The notes beneath the pieces were generated by a model, which saw only the letters and a list, made by a program, of their open reading frames with translations, was not told where the DNA came from and did no database searches. The position numbers and the translations under genes were made by a program. 64,000 nt of DNA from Alicyclobacillus acidiphilus NBRC 100859 (GTDB taxonomy: Bacteria; Bacillota; Bacilli; Alicyclobacillales; Alicyclobacillaceae): the NCBI RefSeq assembly GCF_001544355.1, contig NZ_BCQI01000002.1:98403-162402 (forward strand), given 5' to 3'. Numbering within the stretch: position 1 is the stretch's first letter; each line of letters opens with the position of its first letter. Below are positions 10,022 through 17,419 of this stretch, one piece after another.

Positions 10022-10558
10022 ATGAGCATTTTGGACCGAGTCCTGCTGTTTCTGTTTTCGTTAATCGGTATTGTGGGAGGGATCATGCTCGCGCTCGTGG
10101 GGGCGAATATTCTCTCATACAGCAACGTTTTCGTGTCGACGCCGGAGAATGTCGCAGCCATTATCGTGGGTGTGATCGTCATTCTGCTCTCGCTGCGGTT
10201 TCTCTTCTACCGCGTGGGTCGATCACAGTCGTTCGACTACGTTGCGATGACGGGCGATCACGGCCAAATTCGAATCTCGTATGAAACGCTACAGCAATTG
10301 GCGAATCGCCGGGGAAGCCAGGTGAAAGGCACAGAAGGATTCGACTCCCGCATTCGGCAGGGACAAGACGGCATCGTGATCTTGGTCAAAATGCAAGTGC
10401 TGCCCGACGTAGACATCGCTTCGCTCAGCAAAGAGGTGCAGACCGCGGTCAAGGAATACGTGGAGCACACGAGCGGCGTGATTGTTGAACGCGTATTGGT
10501 GCATGTCACGGAACTGTCGTCTGCGCCAAGACAAGGGAAGGCGTGGAATTCCGTATGA
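10022..10558 (+). CDS. amaP: Alkaline shock response membrane anchor protein AmaP
   Basis: A 178-residue protein with two N-terminal membrane helices (about residues 7-29 and 43-62) and a C-terminal Asp23-like domain including ASLSKEVQTAVKEYVEHTSG. In Staphylococcus AmaP anchors Asp23 to the membrane; the neighbouring Asp23 protein suggests the same here. Its stop overlaps the next start in ATGA. Confidence 0.88.
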   Translation: MSILDRVLLFLFSLIGIVGGIMLALVGANILSYSNVFVSTPENVAAIIVGVIVILLSLRFLFYRVGRSQSFDYVAMTGDHGQIRISYETLQQLANRRGSQVKGTEGFDSRIRQGQDGIVILVKMQVLPDVDIASLSKEVQTAVKEYVEHTSGVIVERVLVHVTELSSAPRQGKAWNSV

Positions 10559-10785
10559 CGGCCCTGCGGCGCGCCTTGGCCGCGTTTCTCGCGTGGCCGA
10601 GGCGATACCATGGACTCCTTGCCGGCGCCTTGTTGTGGGGATGTTGGATGCTCTTTGGATTTTGGCGAACCCTATTGTTGGCGGTGCTCGCCACAGTGGG
10701 TTATATCGTCGGCCGCATTCTCGAGGAGAACCAATCGTGGAGAGCACTGGTGGACAAATTACTATCTGATCGATATACGGAGTGA
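10555..10785 (+). CDS. DUF2273 family small membrane protein
   Basis: A 76-residue protein with two adjoining hydrophobic helices (about residues 18-34 and 36-52), in the place where DUF2273 proteins sit in Asp23-AmaP operons. The start ATG overlaps the amaP stop, so translation is coupled. Its biochemical role is unknown; a membrane partner of AmaP is the natural guess. Confidence 0.82.
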   Translation: MTALRRALAAFLAWPRRYHGLLAGALLWGCWMLFGFWRTLLLAVLATVGYIVGRILEENQSWRALVDKLLSDRYTE

Positions 10786-10790
10786 ATGGA

Positions 10791-11237
10791 TTGACTCGAC
10801 ACGAAGCCAGAGAATGTGCCGTACAGGCGTTGTATCAAATCGACGCGAGCGATAGTACGGTGATGGACGCAATTTCATTTGTTCTCGAGGAGAAATCGTT
10901 CTCTGACAAAGATCTCGAGTATATCTCGCGGCTTACGCAAGGCGTTCTCGAACACATGGACGATACGGACAAACTGTTGTCATCGGTCATGGACCGATGG
11001 TCCCCTGAGCGGATCGGCCGAGTCGAGCGCTCCATCCTGCGCTTGGCGGTGTACGAATTGATGTACGAGAAGGACATCGCGGCGGCGACGGTGGTCGATG
11101 AAGCGGTTCGGTTGGCCAAAGGATTCGCTTCCGAAGCGTCGGGCAAGTTTGTCAACGGTGTGCTTGCGAAGGTCCTGGCAGCCATGCCGTTTCCCGCGCA
11201 AGATCCGGAAACAACAGATGGAGCCGAACAGCGATGA
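10791..11237 (+). CDS. nusB: Transcription antitermination factor NusB
   Basis: A 148-residue all-helical NusB, which binds boxA RNA with NusE (S10) in rRNA antitermination. TTG 10791 gives MTRHEARECAVQALYQID, which lines up with the NusB N-terminus and has ACGGAG nine bases upstream; an in-frame GTG at 10782 is too close to that site. The C-terminal GKFVNGVLAKV is characteristic. folD, which usually follows, is absent. Confidence 0.96.
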   Translation: MTRHEARECAVQALYQIDASDSTVMDAISFVLEEKSFSDKDLEYISRLTQGVLEHMDDTDKLLSSVMDRWSPERIGRVERSILRLAVYELMYEKDIAAATVVDEAVRLAKGFASEASGKFVNGVLAKVLAAMPFPAQDPETTDGAEQR

Positions 11238-12238
11238 CCGCCTGTGTATTGGGTGTCGACACGAGCAATTACACAACTTCTCTATGTGTCATATCGGCGG
11301 AGACAGGACAATTGCTTGCCGAGACGAGACAGTTGCTGCCGGTTGACGCTGGGGAAAGAGGGCTTCGTCAAAGCGAGGCGCTCTTTTTTCATGTTCAGCA
11401 CCTGCCTGTTCTGATGAGCGAATTGATGGGCAGGCTGCAGAGCCAATCCATCCGCCCCGAATGGTCGGCGGTGGGCGTATCCGTGCGGCCGCGGCCCTTT
11501 GCGGCTTCCTATATGCCCGTCTTCCACGCTGGCGCAGCCTTTGCGGAGAGTTTCGCGCTGGCCGTCGGGATTCCGCTCACGAGGACATCGCACCAAGAGG
11601 GGCATATCGCCGCCGCTGAATACGAGCATCCGATGCACGGACGTCCGTTCGTCGCTGTGCATATTTCGGGAGGGACCTGCGATGTCGTCCTGGCTGTGGA
11701 GACGCCGTTCGGTTATCGGATTCAGACCATCGGGACAGGCAGCGATTTGCATGTCGGCCAGTTTGTCGATCGCGTCGGCGTTGCGCTTGGCCTGCCCTTT
11801 CCGGCGGGCCCGTCGCTCGAGCGGTTGAGTTTGTCGTGGCGCCCGTCACAAGGGTCGATTGAGCTTCCGGCGCCTGTGAAAGGGGCGGATATGAGTTTTT
11901 CCGGCCCGCTCAGCGCCGCGTTGCGGGCGATTGCCGACGGACATCCGCCGGAAGCGATTGCACGGGCGGTCGAAGCATGTGTCGCGCGGGCGGTTAGCAA
12001 ATCGGTTGAATACGCGTTGCGCCAGAGCGCGCGCGATGTGGCGGACGTGCTGATTGTCGGCGGCGTCGCCTCGAACGCCGCCATTCGGCGCGCCGTGACG
12101 GAGCGCGTGCAGCACCGGCTTCGGGGCGTCCGGGTTTGTTTCGCTCCCGCTCCGTTCGCGCGCGACAACGCCCTCGGCGTGGCGCGCATCGCCTTTCGCC
12201 GCCTGTCTGGAGGGCCCGAGACGATCGGCGCCAAGTGA
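11234..12238 (+). CDS. TsaD/Kae1-like protein (M22 glycoprotease fold), probable paralogue of TsaD
   Basis: The 334-residue protein belongs to the ASKHA-fold Kae1/TsaD superfamily. It starts ACVLGVDTSNYTTSLCVI, has the metal-binding pair in SHQEGH (His120 and His124) and the late motif LIVGGVASNAAIRRAV. True TsaD makes tRNA threonylcarbamoyladenosine with TsaB and TsaE, whose genes are not here. The N-terminal part departs from TsaD (VGVSVRPRPFAASYMP in place of the usual T-x-GPGL-type region), so this is probably the shorter paralogue found near nusB-xseA in some Firmicutes. Function unknown. It overlaps nusB by four bases. Confidence 0.8.
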   Translation: MTACVLGVDTSNYTTSLCVISAETGQLLAETRQLLPVDAGERGLRQSEALFFHVQHLPVLMSELMGRLQSQSIRPEWSAVGVSVRPRPFAASYMPVFHAGAAFAESFALAVGIPLTRTSHQEGHIAAAEYEHPMHGRPFVAVHISGGTCDVVLAVETPFGYRIQTIGTGSDLHVGQFVDRVGVALGLPFPAGPSLERLSLSWRPSQGSIELPAPVKGADMSFSGPLSAALRAIADGHPPEAIARAVEACVARAVSKSVEYALRQSARDVADVLIVGGVASNAAIRRAVTERVQHRLRGVRVCFAPAPFARDNALGVARIAFRRLSGGPETIGAK

Positions 12239-12326
12239 TATCGGCAAGGCTGTGGGGCAAAGGACGAAAGTTTCATAAATTACTGACAAAACACATAGGG
12301 TTTCGTAGTTTTTTTCGAGAACGTCC

Positions 12327-12334
12327 TGTATAAT
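12327..12334 (+). promoter_or_regulatory. Promoter of the ferredoxin-NADP reductase gene
   Basis: A perfect TATAAT at 12329-12334, preceded by TG, sits about 45 nt before the TTG start. No clear -35 is visible. The upstream bases are AT-rich. Confidence 0.5.
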
Positions 12335-12379
12335 GAGCGAAAAAAGTTCCCTATGGGTAGGTTCTGAGGAGGTTGCACA

Positions 12380-13381
12380 TTGTCAGAGGCGATGGTTCAA
12401 GAGCAGGTCACGGATATGCTGATCATCGGAGGGGGACCAACAGGTCTCTTTGCCGCATTCTACTGCGGCATGAGAAACTGCTCTTGCAAAATTATCGATA
12501 GTCTTCCCGAATTGGGCGGACAGTTGGCGACGCTGTATCCGGAAAAATTTATTTTTGACGTTGCCGGGTTCCCCAAGATTCGGGCGAAACAACTGGTCGA
12601 TCAATTGGTCGAACAGGCTATGGAACGCAATCCTGGCATTCATTTGAACGAATCCGTTCAGAAACTCGTCCGCCGTGACGACGGCTTGTTTGAATTGCAT
12701 ACGGACAAGTCGGTTCACCTAGGAAGAGCTGTGATCATTTGCGCAGGGATCGGCGCGTTTTCACCGCGGCCGCTTCCAGCCGCGTCGGCGAAAAACTTCG
12801 AGGGCCGAGGCCTTGCGTATTATATCGATAAAGTCGAAAACTATCGCGGCAAGCGCGTGTTGGTCGTCGGCGGCGGCGACTCGGCGGTCGATTATGCGCT
12901 CATGCTCGACGAAGTGGCGGCATCTGTCACGTTGATTCACCGCCGGGATCAATTCCGGGCGCACGAGGAAAGCGTACGGCAGTTGTACGATTCGAAGGTC
13001 CAGATCAAGACGTTCTATGAACTGGAAGATGTTCAAGGTGGCAACTGGATTGAACGGGCCGTGATCGTCAACAACCAGACGAAGCAGAAAGAGACCATCG
13101 AAATCGACGCGCTCGTCAGCGGCCTCGGGTTCACAGCCTCGCTCGGCCCTATCAAAGAGTGGGGACTGGAAATCGAGAAGAACGATATTGTCGTCAACAC
13201 GAAGATGGAGACGAACATTCCGGGCGTCTATGCCGCAGGAGATGTCGTGACGTATCCAGGCAAACTCAAATTGATTGCGACGGGATTCGGTGAAGCGCCG
13301 ACGGCGGTCAACAACGCAAAGACGTTCATCGATCCGCAAGCAAAGCTGTTCCCTGGCCACAGCACCAGCATGAATGCCTAA
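12380..13381 (+). CDS. Ferredoxin/flavodoxin-NADP reductase, YumC (thioredoxin reductase-like) type
   Basis: A 333-residue FAD enzyme that passes electrons between NADPH and ferredoxin. The FAD loop DMLIIGGGPTGLFAAFYCGM, the segment ELGGQLATLYPEKFIFDVAGFP, the NADP loop VLVVGGGDSAVDYAL and the late FAD motif GVYAAGDVV are all visible; the CxxC of thioredoxin reductase is missing, as expected for YumC-type enzymes. TTG 12380 has GAGGAGG seven bases upstream. The gene has its own promoter and terminator and sits as a separate unit inside the nusB-xseA cluster. Confidence 0.95.
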   Translation: MSEAMVQEQVTDMLIIGGGPTGLFAAFYCGMRNCSCKIIDSLPELGGQLATLYPEKFIFDVAGFPKIRAKQLVDQLVEQAMERNPGIHLNESVQKLVRRDDGLFELHTDKSVHLGRAVIICAGIGAFSPRPLPAASAKNFEGRGLAYYIDKVENYRGKRVLVVGGGDSAVDYALMLDEVAASVTLIHRRDQFRAHEESVRQLYDSKVQIKTFYELEDVQGGNWIERAVIVNNQTKQKETIEIDALVSGLGFTASLGPIKEWGLEIEKNDIVVNTKMETNIPGVYAAGDVVTYPGKLKLIATGFGEAPTAVNNAKTFIDPQAKLFPGHSTSMNA

Positions 13382-13390
13382 TGGATGCGG

Positions 13391-13438
13391 GCTGCGCACA
13401 GTCAAATCAGGTTCGATTTGACCTTGGCGCAGCTTTTT
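13391..13438 (+). terminator. Strong terminator after the ferredoxin-NADP reductase gene
   Basis: GCTGCGC pairs with GCGCAGC and, inside it, GTCAAATC pairs with GATTTGAC around a short loop; TTTTT follows. It lies inside an in-frame upward extension of xseA, which argues that xseA starts later, at 13487. Confidence 0.93.
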
Positions 13439-13486
13439 CGCGCCTGTGATTCGTCGGCTCATCGCGTCAAGGGGGAAACGCCGTTG

Positions 13487-14896
13487 ATGAACGAAATGCC
13501 GACCACCGTGGAACAGCAGCAAGCGACGGTGGTCACCGTGACGGAACTGAATCTGATGATCAAACGCCGCATCGAATCGGATCCCTCGTTTGTACAATGC
13601 CATGTCTCCGGCGAAATTTCGAATTTCAAGCACCATACCAGCGGCCACATGTACTTTACGCTCAAAGACGAGACAAGCCGCATTCGCGCGGTCATGTTCG
13701 CGGGTCGCAACCGGAGGCTGCGGTTTCGGCCGGAGGACGGGATGCGGGTGATCGTGATCGGCAGCGTGAGCGTGTTCGATCGCGACGGCCAGTACCAGCT
13801 CTACGTCGACGACATGCAACCCGACGGCATTGGCGCGTTGTATGTTCGGTTTGAGCAGCTTCGCAACCAGCTGCAGTCGGAAGGGCTGTTTCGGGCGGAT
13901 CGCAAACGTCCATTGCCCGCGTTCCCGAGACGCATCGGCGTGGTGACATCGCCGACAGGCGCCGTGATTCGGGATATTTGCACGACCGTCGAGCGGCGGT
14001 ATCCTCTGGCCAAAGTCATCCTGGCGCCGGCTCAGGTTCAGGGTCCGGAGGCCGCAAAGACGTTGGTGCGCGGACTTCGGCAGCTTTGGTCGCTCGAGGA
14101 GCCGGTGGACGTCATCATCATCGGACGCGGAGGTGGCTCGCTGGAGGAACTGTGGCCGTTCAACGAAGAGGCGGTCGCACGGGCCATCGCCCAGTCGCCG
14201 GTTCCTGTCGTATCGGCGGTCGGACACGAAACCGACGTCACCATTTGCGACTACGTCGCGGATGTCCGGGCCGCGACCCCAACCGCCGCAGCCGAGCTCG
14301 TCGTGCCGCATCGCCGCGATCTCGCCTTGCAGTTGAGCCAGGCAAACATGCGGGCGCAATCCGCGGTGTACGCGTTGGTGCGCACGTATGGGCAAGCGCT
14401 GTCGCGCATCGAGCAACGCCCTGTGCTGGAATCTCCGCTGCGACTCGTCGCGGTGCAGCGCCAGAGTGTCGATTATCTCGAAAGTCGCCTCCGTGAAGCC
14501 TTGCGACGGCCGACCCGGCTGGCGGACAAGCGTCTCCAAATGTTTGAGTCGCGCTTGGCCCGGATCGATCTCCATCAGCATGTCGTCCGATCGCGCCACA
14601 GAATGGACGGCCTCGAAGGTCGCGTTCGCGAATCGCTTCGGCGCACGGTCATTCGGATGAACGGCCAACTTGACAAACACATTGGCAAGCTCGAAGCGTT
14701 GAACCCGCTCGGCGTGTTGCGACGGGGATATGGCGTTGTCTACGACGCAAACGGGGTGAAAATCCTGTCCAAAGTAAAGGATTTGCCTGCAGGAACGCGA
14801 ATTCAGATTCGGGTGGAGGACGGCACGGTGAAAGCGGAGGTGATTTCCGATGGAACAGACGACAGAGTCGGAGAACAAATTCGACTTGACATTTGA
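13487..14896 (+). CDS. xseA: Exodeoxyribonuclease VII large subunit
   Basis: A 469-residue XseA: N-terminal OB-fold (about 20-110), catalytic domain with VVTSPTGAVIRDI, IIIGRGGGSLEELWPFNEE and VVSAVGHETDVTI, then a long coiled coil and a short C-terminus (RGYGVVYDANG). ExoVII degrades single-stranded DNA with XseB. ATG 13487 follows CAAGGGGGAAACGCCGTTG and begins MNEMPTTVEQQ. An upstream in-frame start at 13385 would place a terminator in the coding region and was rejected. It overlaps xseB by 47 nt. Confidence 0.97.
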   Translation: MNEMPTTVEQQQATVVTVTELNLMIKRRIESDPSFVQCHVSGEISNFKHHTSGHMYFTLKDETSRIRAVMFAGRNRRLRFRPEDGMRVIVIGSVSVFDRDGQYQLYVDDMQPDGIGALYVRFEQLRNQLQSEGLFRADRKRPLPAFPRRIGVVTSPTGAVIRDICTTVERRYPLAKVILAPAQVQGPEAAKTLVRGLRQLWSLEEPVDVIIIGRGGGSLEELWPFNEEAVARAIAQSPVPVVSAVGHETDVTICDYVADVRAATPTAAAELVVPHRRDLALQLSQANMRAQSAVYALVRTYGQALSRIEQRPVLESPLRLVAVQRQSVDYLESRLREALRRPTRLADKRLQMFESRLARIDLHQHVVRSRHRMDGLEGRVRESLRRTVIRMNGQLDKHIGKLEALNPLGVLRRGYGVVYDANGVKILSKVKDLPAGTRIQIRVEDGTVKAEVISDGTDDRVGEQIRLDI

Positions 14897-15107
14897 AGGG
14901 GCCATGGCGAGGTTGGAAGAGATTGTTCGCAAGCTGGAATCCGGCGAACTTCCGCTCGACGAATCGATTCGGCAATATCAGGAGTCGATGCAGTTGGTGA
15001 AATTCTGCCGAGAGCAGCTGGACAAGGCCGAGTTTCAGTTGGAACAGTTGTCCATCGAGCATGCCCAAGCGGATGCGAACGGATCTGGAGAAGTGGAAGG
15101 GGCGTGA
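14850..15107 (+). CDS. xseB: Exodeoxyribonuclease VII small subunit
   Basis: An 85-residue helical protein with the XseB pattern LTFEGAMARLEEIVRKLESG and LPLDESIRQYQ. It forms a complex with XseA. The start ATG follows GCGGAGGTGATTTCCG inside the xseA coding end, giving tight coupling. Its stop overlaps the ispA start. Confidence 0.97.
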   Translation: MEQTTESENKFDLTFEGAMARLEEIVRKLESGELPLDESIRQYQESMQLVKFCREQLDKAEFQLEQLSIEHAQADANGSGEVEGA

Positions 15108-15991
15108 TCGAGGATATGTCGTCGTACTTGGATACTTGCAAACAGGAATTGAACGAGTATTTGTCCCATGCGCTCACAACCAACGGTTTGGCCGCCAAGT
15201 TGTACGAATCGATGAACTACTCGCTGATGGCTGACGGAAAGCGTCTGCGCCCGGCCCTGCTGATGGCGACCGCGGAAACGTTCGGGGTCTCCCGTCGCGA
15301 CGTCCTGCCCGCCGCGGCAGCCGTGGAAATGATTCACTGCTATTCGCTGATTCACGACGATCTCCCGTGCATGGACGACGACAACCTGCGCCGCGGCCAA
15401 CCGACCAACCATGTGGTCTACGGCGAAGCGATGGCCTTGCTTGCAGGGGACGGCCTGTTGACGGAGGCGTTTCGCCAGTTGTCGCAACCTGGGCTCGACA
15501 TTCCTGCTTCGAGACAACTGAAAATGGTTCACATTTTGTCCTCGCGAGCCGGAGCGGAAGGGATGGTCGGCGGACAGGCGGTCGATATCGAACGCACGGG
15601 TGGACAGGGAAGTCTCGCCGACGTCGAGTTCATCCACCTGCACAAGACGGCGAGGCTGATTCAGGCGAGCATCGAAATCGGCGCCTTGTTCCCGGATCTC
15701 TCCGATGCCCAGTGGTCGGCCCTGTCGACCTACGGCGAGTCGCTCGGACTTGCGTTCCAGATGATCGACGACGTGCTCGATGTGACGAGATCGACGGAAG
15801 AGCTGGGGAAGACGGCGGGCAAAGACGAGGAAGAAGGCAAGCTGACCTATCCTCGATTCATTGGGGTCGAAGAGACGAAGCGCCTCGCCGAAGAGACGAT
15901 TCAGGCCGGTCAGCAGGCACTGAGGGACAACGGCATTTCCTCGCCGCTGCTGGAGGAATTGCAATCCATGGTGCTTGTCCGATCCCGCTGA
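15104..15991 (+). CDS. ispA: Polyprenyl synthetase, farnesyl diphosphate synthase type
   Basis: A 295-residue all-alpha prenyltransferase that joins isopentenyl and allylic diphosphates. The first aspartate-rich motif is HDDLPCMDDDNLRRG, and the second is MIDDVLDVT; GKRLRPAL near residue 47 is the substrate loop. GTG 15104 overlaps the xseB stop; ATG 15116 is another possible start. In Bacillus dxs follows; here the OLE RNA and oapA occupy that place. OLE RNA loci beside ispA are known in other Firmicutes. Confidence 0.95.
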   Translation: MIEDMSSYLDTCKQELNEYLSHALTTNGLAAKLYESMNYSLMADGKRLRPALLMATAETFGVSRRDVLPAAAAVEMIHCYSLIHDDLPCMDDDNLRRGQPTNHVVYGEAMALLAGDGLLTEAFRQLSQPGLDIPASRQLKMVHILSSRAGAEGMVGGQAVDIERTGGQGSLADVEFIHLHKTARLIQASIEIGALFPDLSDAQWSALSTYGESLGLAFQMIDDVLDVTRSTEELGKTAGKDEEEGKLTYPRFIGVEETKRLAEETIQAGQQALRDNGISSPLLEELQSMVLVRSR

Positions 15992-16110
15992 TTCGATCCG
16001 GCGAGCATGTTTGGTCCTGCCGCATCGAATTTCCAATGGATTTCTGTGGCGGTTCTGGTCGGAATGCGCGCGCGGCACCAGAAACGACTACGATGCACTC
16101 ATCGTTCATA

Positions 16111-16119
16111 TGGTATAAT
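16111..16119 (+). promoter_or_regulatory. Extended -10 promoter upstream of the OLE RNA
   Basis: TGGTATAAT is a perfect extended -10 located 52 nt before the OLE terminal stem, in the gap after ispA. This would let the RNA be made apart from the ispA operon. A small hairpin (AACAAC 16141-16146 with GTTGTT 16154-16159) lies between. Confidence 0.5.
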
Positions 16120-16170
16120 ACATGTACGACTTGCTGACGTAACAACTGAACGTGTTGTTCGTTTGTCAAT

Positions 16171-16765
16171 GGGTGGCGCAGTATTCTAGTCAGCCGTCCG
16201 TACCTGAAGGCGGGGCTAAAAATCCGTCAAAGGGCACATCGATGAAGTTCCTGGTGTTGGCTTGGGGCGCCCAGCCCTGGGCTTATGCTGGGAGTTAAGA
16301 AAGTTGGGTAGCCCGCAATGGCATGTGGATGCTAACCCACCTTTCGCGGAGGCCCAAGTGCGTAGCTCGCAGTCCACTGGCGTGGAAGGGTTATGGCTTG
16401 GGGTATGAACCTGCATGCGGAGGCAATCTGTGTGCAGCGTAGCCTGCCTTGAGTGGTGCTGAAGGATCTCAGGGATTCGAGCGGCATGCCGCGGCCACGG
16501 TGATGTCGCTGGTGCTGAGTGAAATCCGTACTGCAAAAGAGGCTAGGGCGCGGTAACGGCTGTCGCGGAAAACGCCTAGACTGTTCGCTACAAGGTGAGG
16601 CATCTTGAGGATTATAGTGTGGACTAAGTGGTAATCCAGTCTGACAGGCGGTGACGCGGTCAAGGCGTTCATAATGGGAAACCGCCGTGACGGCGACGTC
16701 GCGGTGAATGCTTGGGAAAACCTACTGGACCTAAGCCACAGCGTTTACTCAAGATGTCGCCACCC
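16171..16765 (+). ncRNA. ole: OLE RNA (ornate large extremophilic RNA)
   Basis: The 821-base gap between ispA and oapA has no credible ORF but reads as a long structured RNA. Its ends pair: GGGTGGCG (16171-16178) with CGCCACCC (16758-16765), which closes a 595-nt molecule. Local helices are plain, for example a hairpin at 16681-16705 with ACCGC/GCGGT and GACG/CGTC closed by a GCGA tetraloop. Length (family about 600 nt), position next to ispA and directly before an OapA gene match the OLE class, which forms a membrane-bound ribonucleoprotein linked to tolerance of alcohols, cold and Mg2+ in Bacillus halodurans (established knowledge). I identify it by context and structure; no covariance search was run. 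The exact 5' end may lie up to 45 nt earlier. Confidence 0.9.
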
Positions 16766-16812
16766 TTTGATTTTCAATACATATTCCGACATATACGCGT
16801 ACGCGAGGATCT

Positions 16813-17397
16813 ATGAGAAAAAACGGTTCGAGAACCAACTATAAATTCGTTTTGACCATCGCCGCACTGACGTTGCCTATCAGTGCGGTTTTCGATACAT
16901 CCACGATTTTTATGAACAAGACGACTTGGTACATAGGCGCGATCGTGGTGACGTGTATTGTCATTATTGGCGCCGTGTTCGACATGTTGGGCATGGCTGC
17001 CGCGGCGGCTCGGGAAACGCCGTTTCACGCGATGGCGTCAAAGCGGGTTTACGGCGCTCGCAAAGCCATCAGCATCGTTCGCAATGCCGAAAAAGTGTCG
17101 AGTGTGTGCAGCGACGTGATTGGGGATATTGCAGGTGTGCTCAGCGGCGCCGGCGCACTCGCCGTGAGCGTGCAATTGCTGGCGACCATTCACGGTTCGG
17201 GATGGATGGGTGAAACCGTGAAAATCGGCATCACCGCCATCATTACCGCCCTCACTGTGGGCGGTAAGGCGATTGGCAAGACCATCGCCATCCATTCGCC
17301 GACGCCAATCATTCTGTTCGCCGCCCGAGTTTGGGAGACGGCCGTGCTGGTCGTTCGCCGGGGCATTCCATGGCGGAAAAGCAAGTCAAAGTCGTAG
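16813..17397 (+). CDS. oapA: OLE-associated membrane protein OapA
   Basis: A 194-residue membrane protein starting 48 nt after the OLE RNA. Hydrophobic segments are at about residues 12-30, 39-58, 107-124 and 135-150, so about four helices. Between helices two and three is a basic stretch (ASKRVYGARKAISIVRNAEK) that could touch RNA, followed by DVIGD at 101-105, which matches the conserved D-x-x-G-D motif I recall for OapA. The C-terminus is basic (RRGIPWRKSKSKS). In known species OapA ties OLE RNA to the membrane. Start ATG with GCGAGG upstream. Confidence 0.9.
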   Translation: MRKNGSRTNYKFVLTIAALTLPISAVFDTSTIFMNKTTWYIGAIVVTCIVIIGAVFDMLGMAAAAARETPFHAMASKRVYGARKAISIVRNAEKVSSVCSDVIGDIAGVLSGAGALAVSVQLLATIHGSGWMGETVKIGITAIITALTVGGKAIGKTIAIHSPTPIILFAARVWETAVLVVRRGIPWRKSKSKS

Positions 17398-17419
17398 GAA
17401 AAGTTGGAGAGGCCTGCGG

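Noticed and set aside
13385..13486. Longer N-terminus for xseA
   Set aside because: This stretch is a perfect Rho-independent terminator and the homologous protein begins after it.
12761..14932. 723-codon open frame on the minus strand
   Set aside because: It lies wholly opposite the ferredoxin reductase and xseA, spans a terminator, and its product is His/Arg/Asp-rich with no family motif. It is a GC-bias shadow.
16216..16672. Minus-strand frames of 67-106 codons inside the OLE RNA
   Set aside because: They have no ribosome sites, and the region is explained by a structured RNA.
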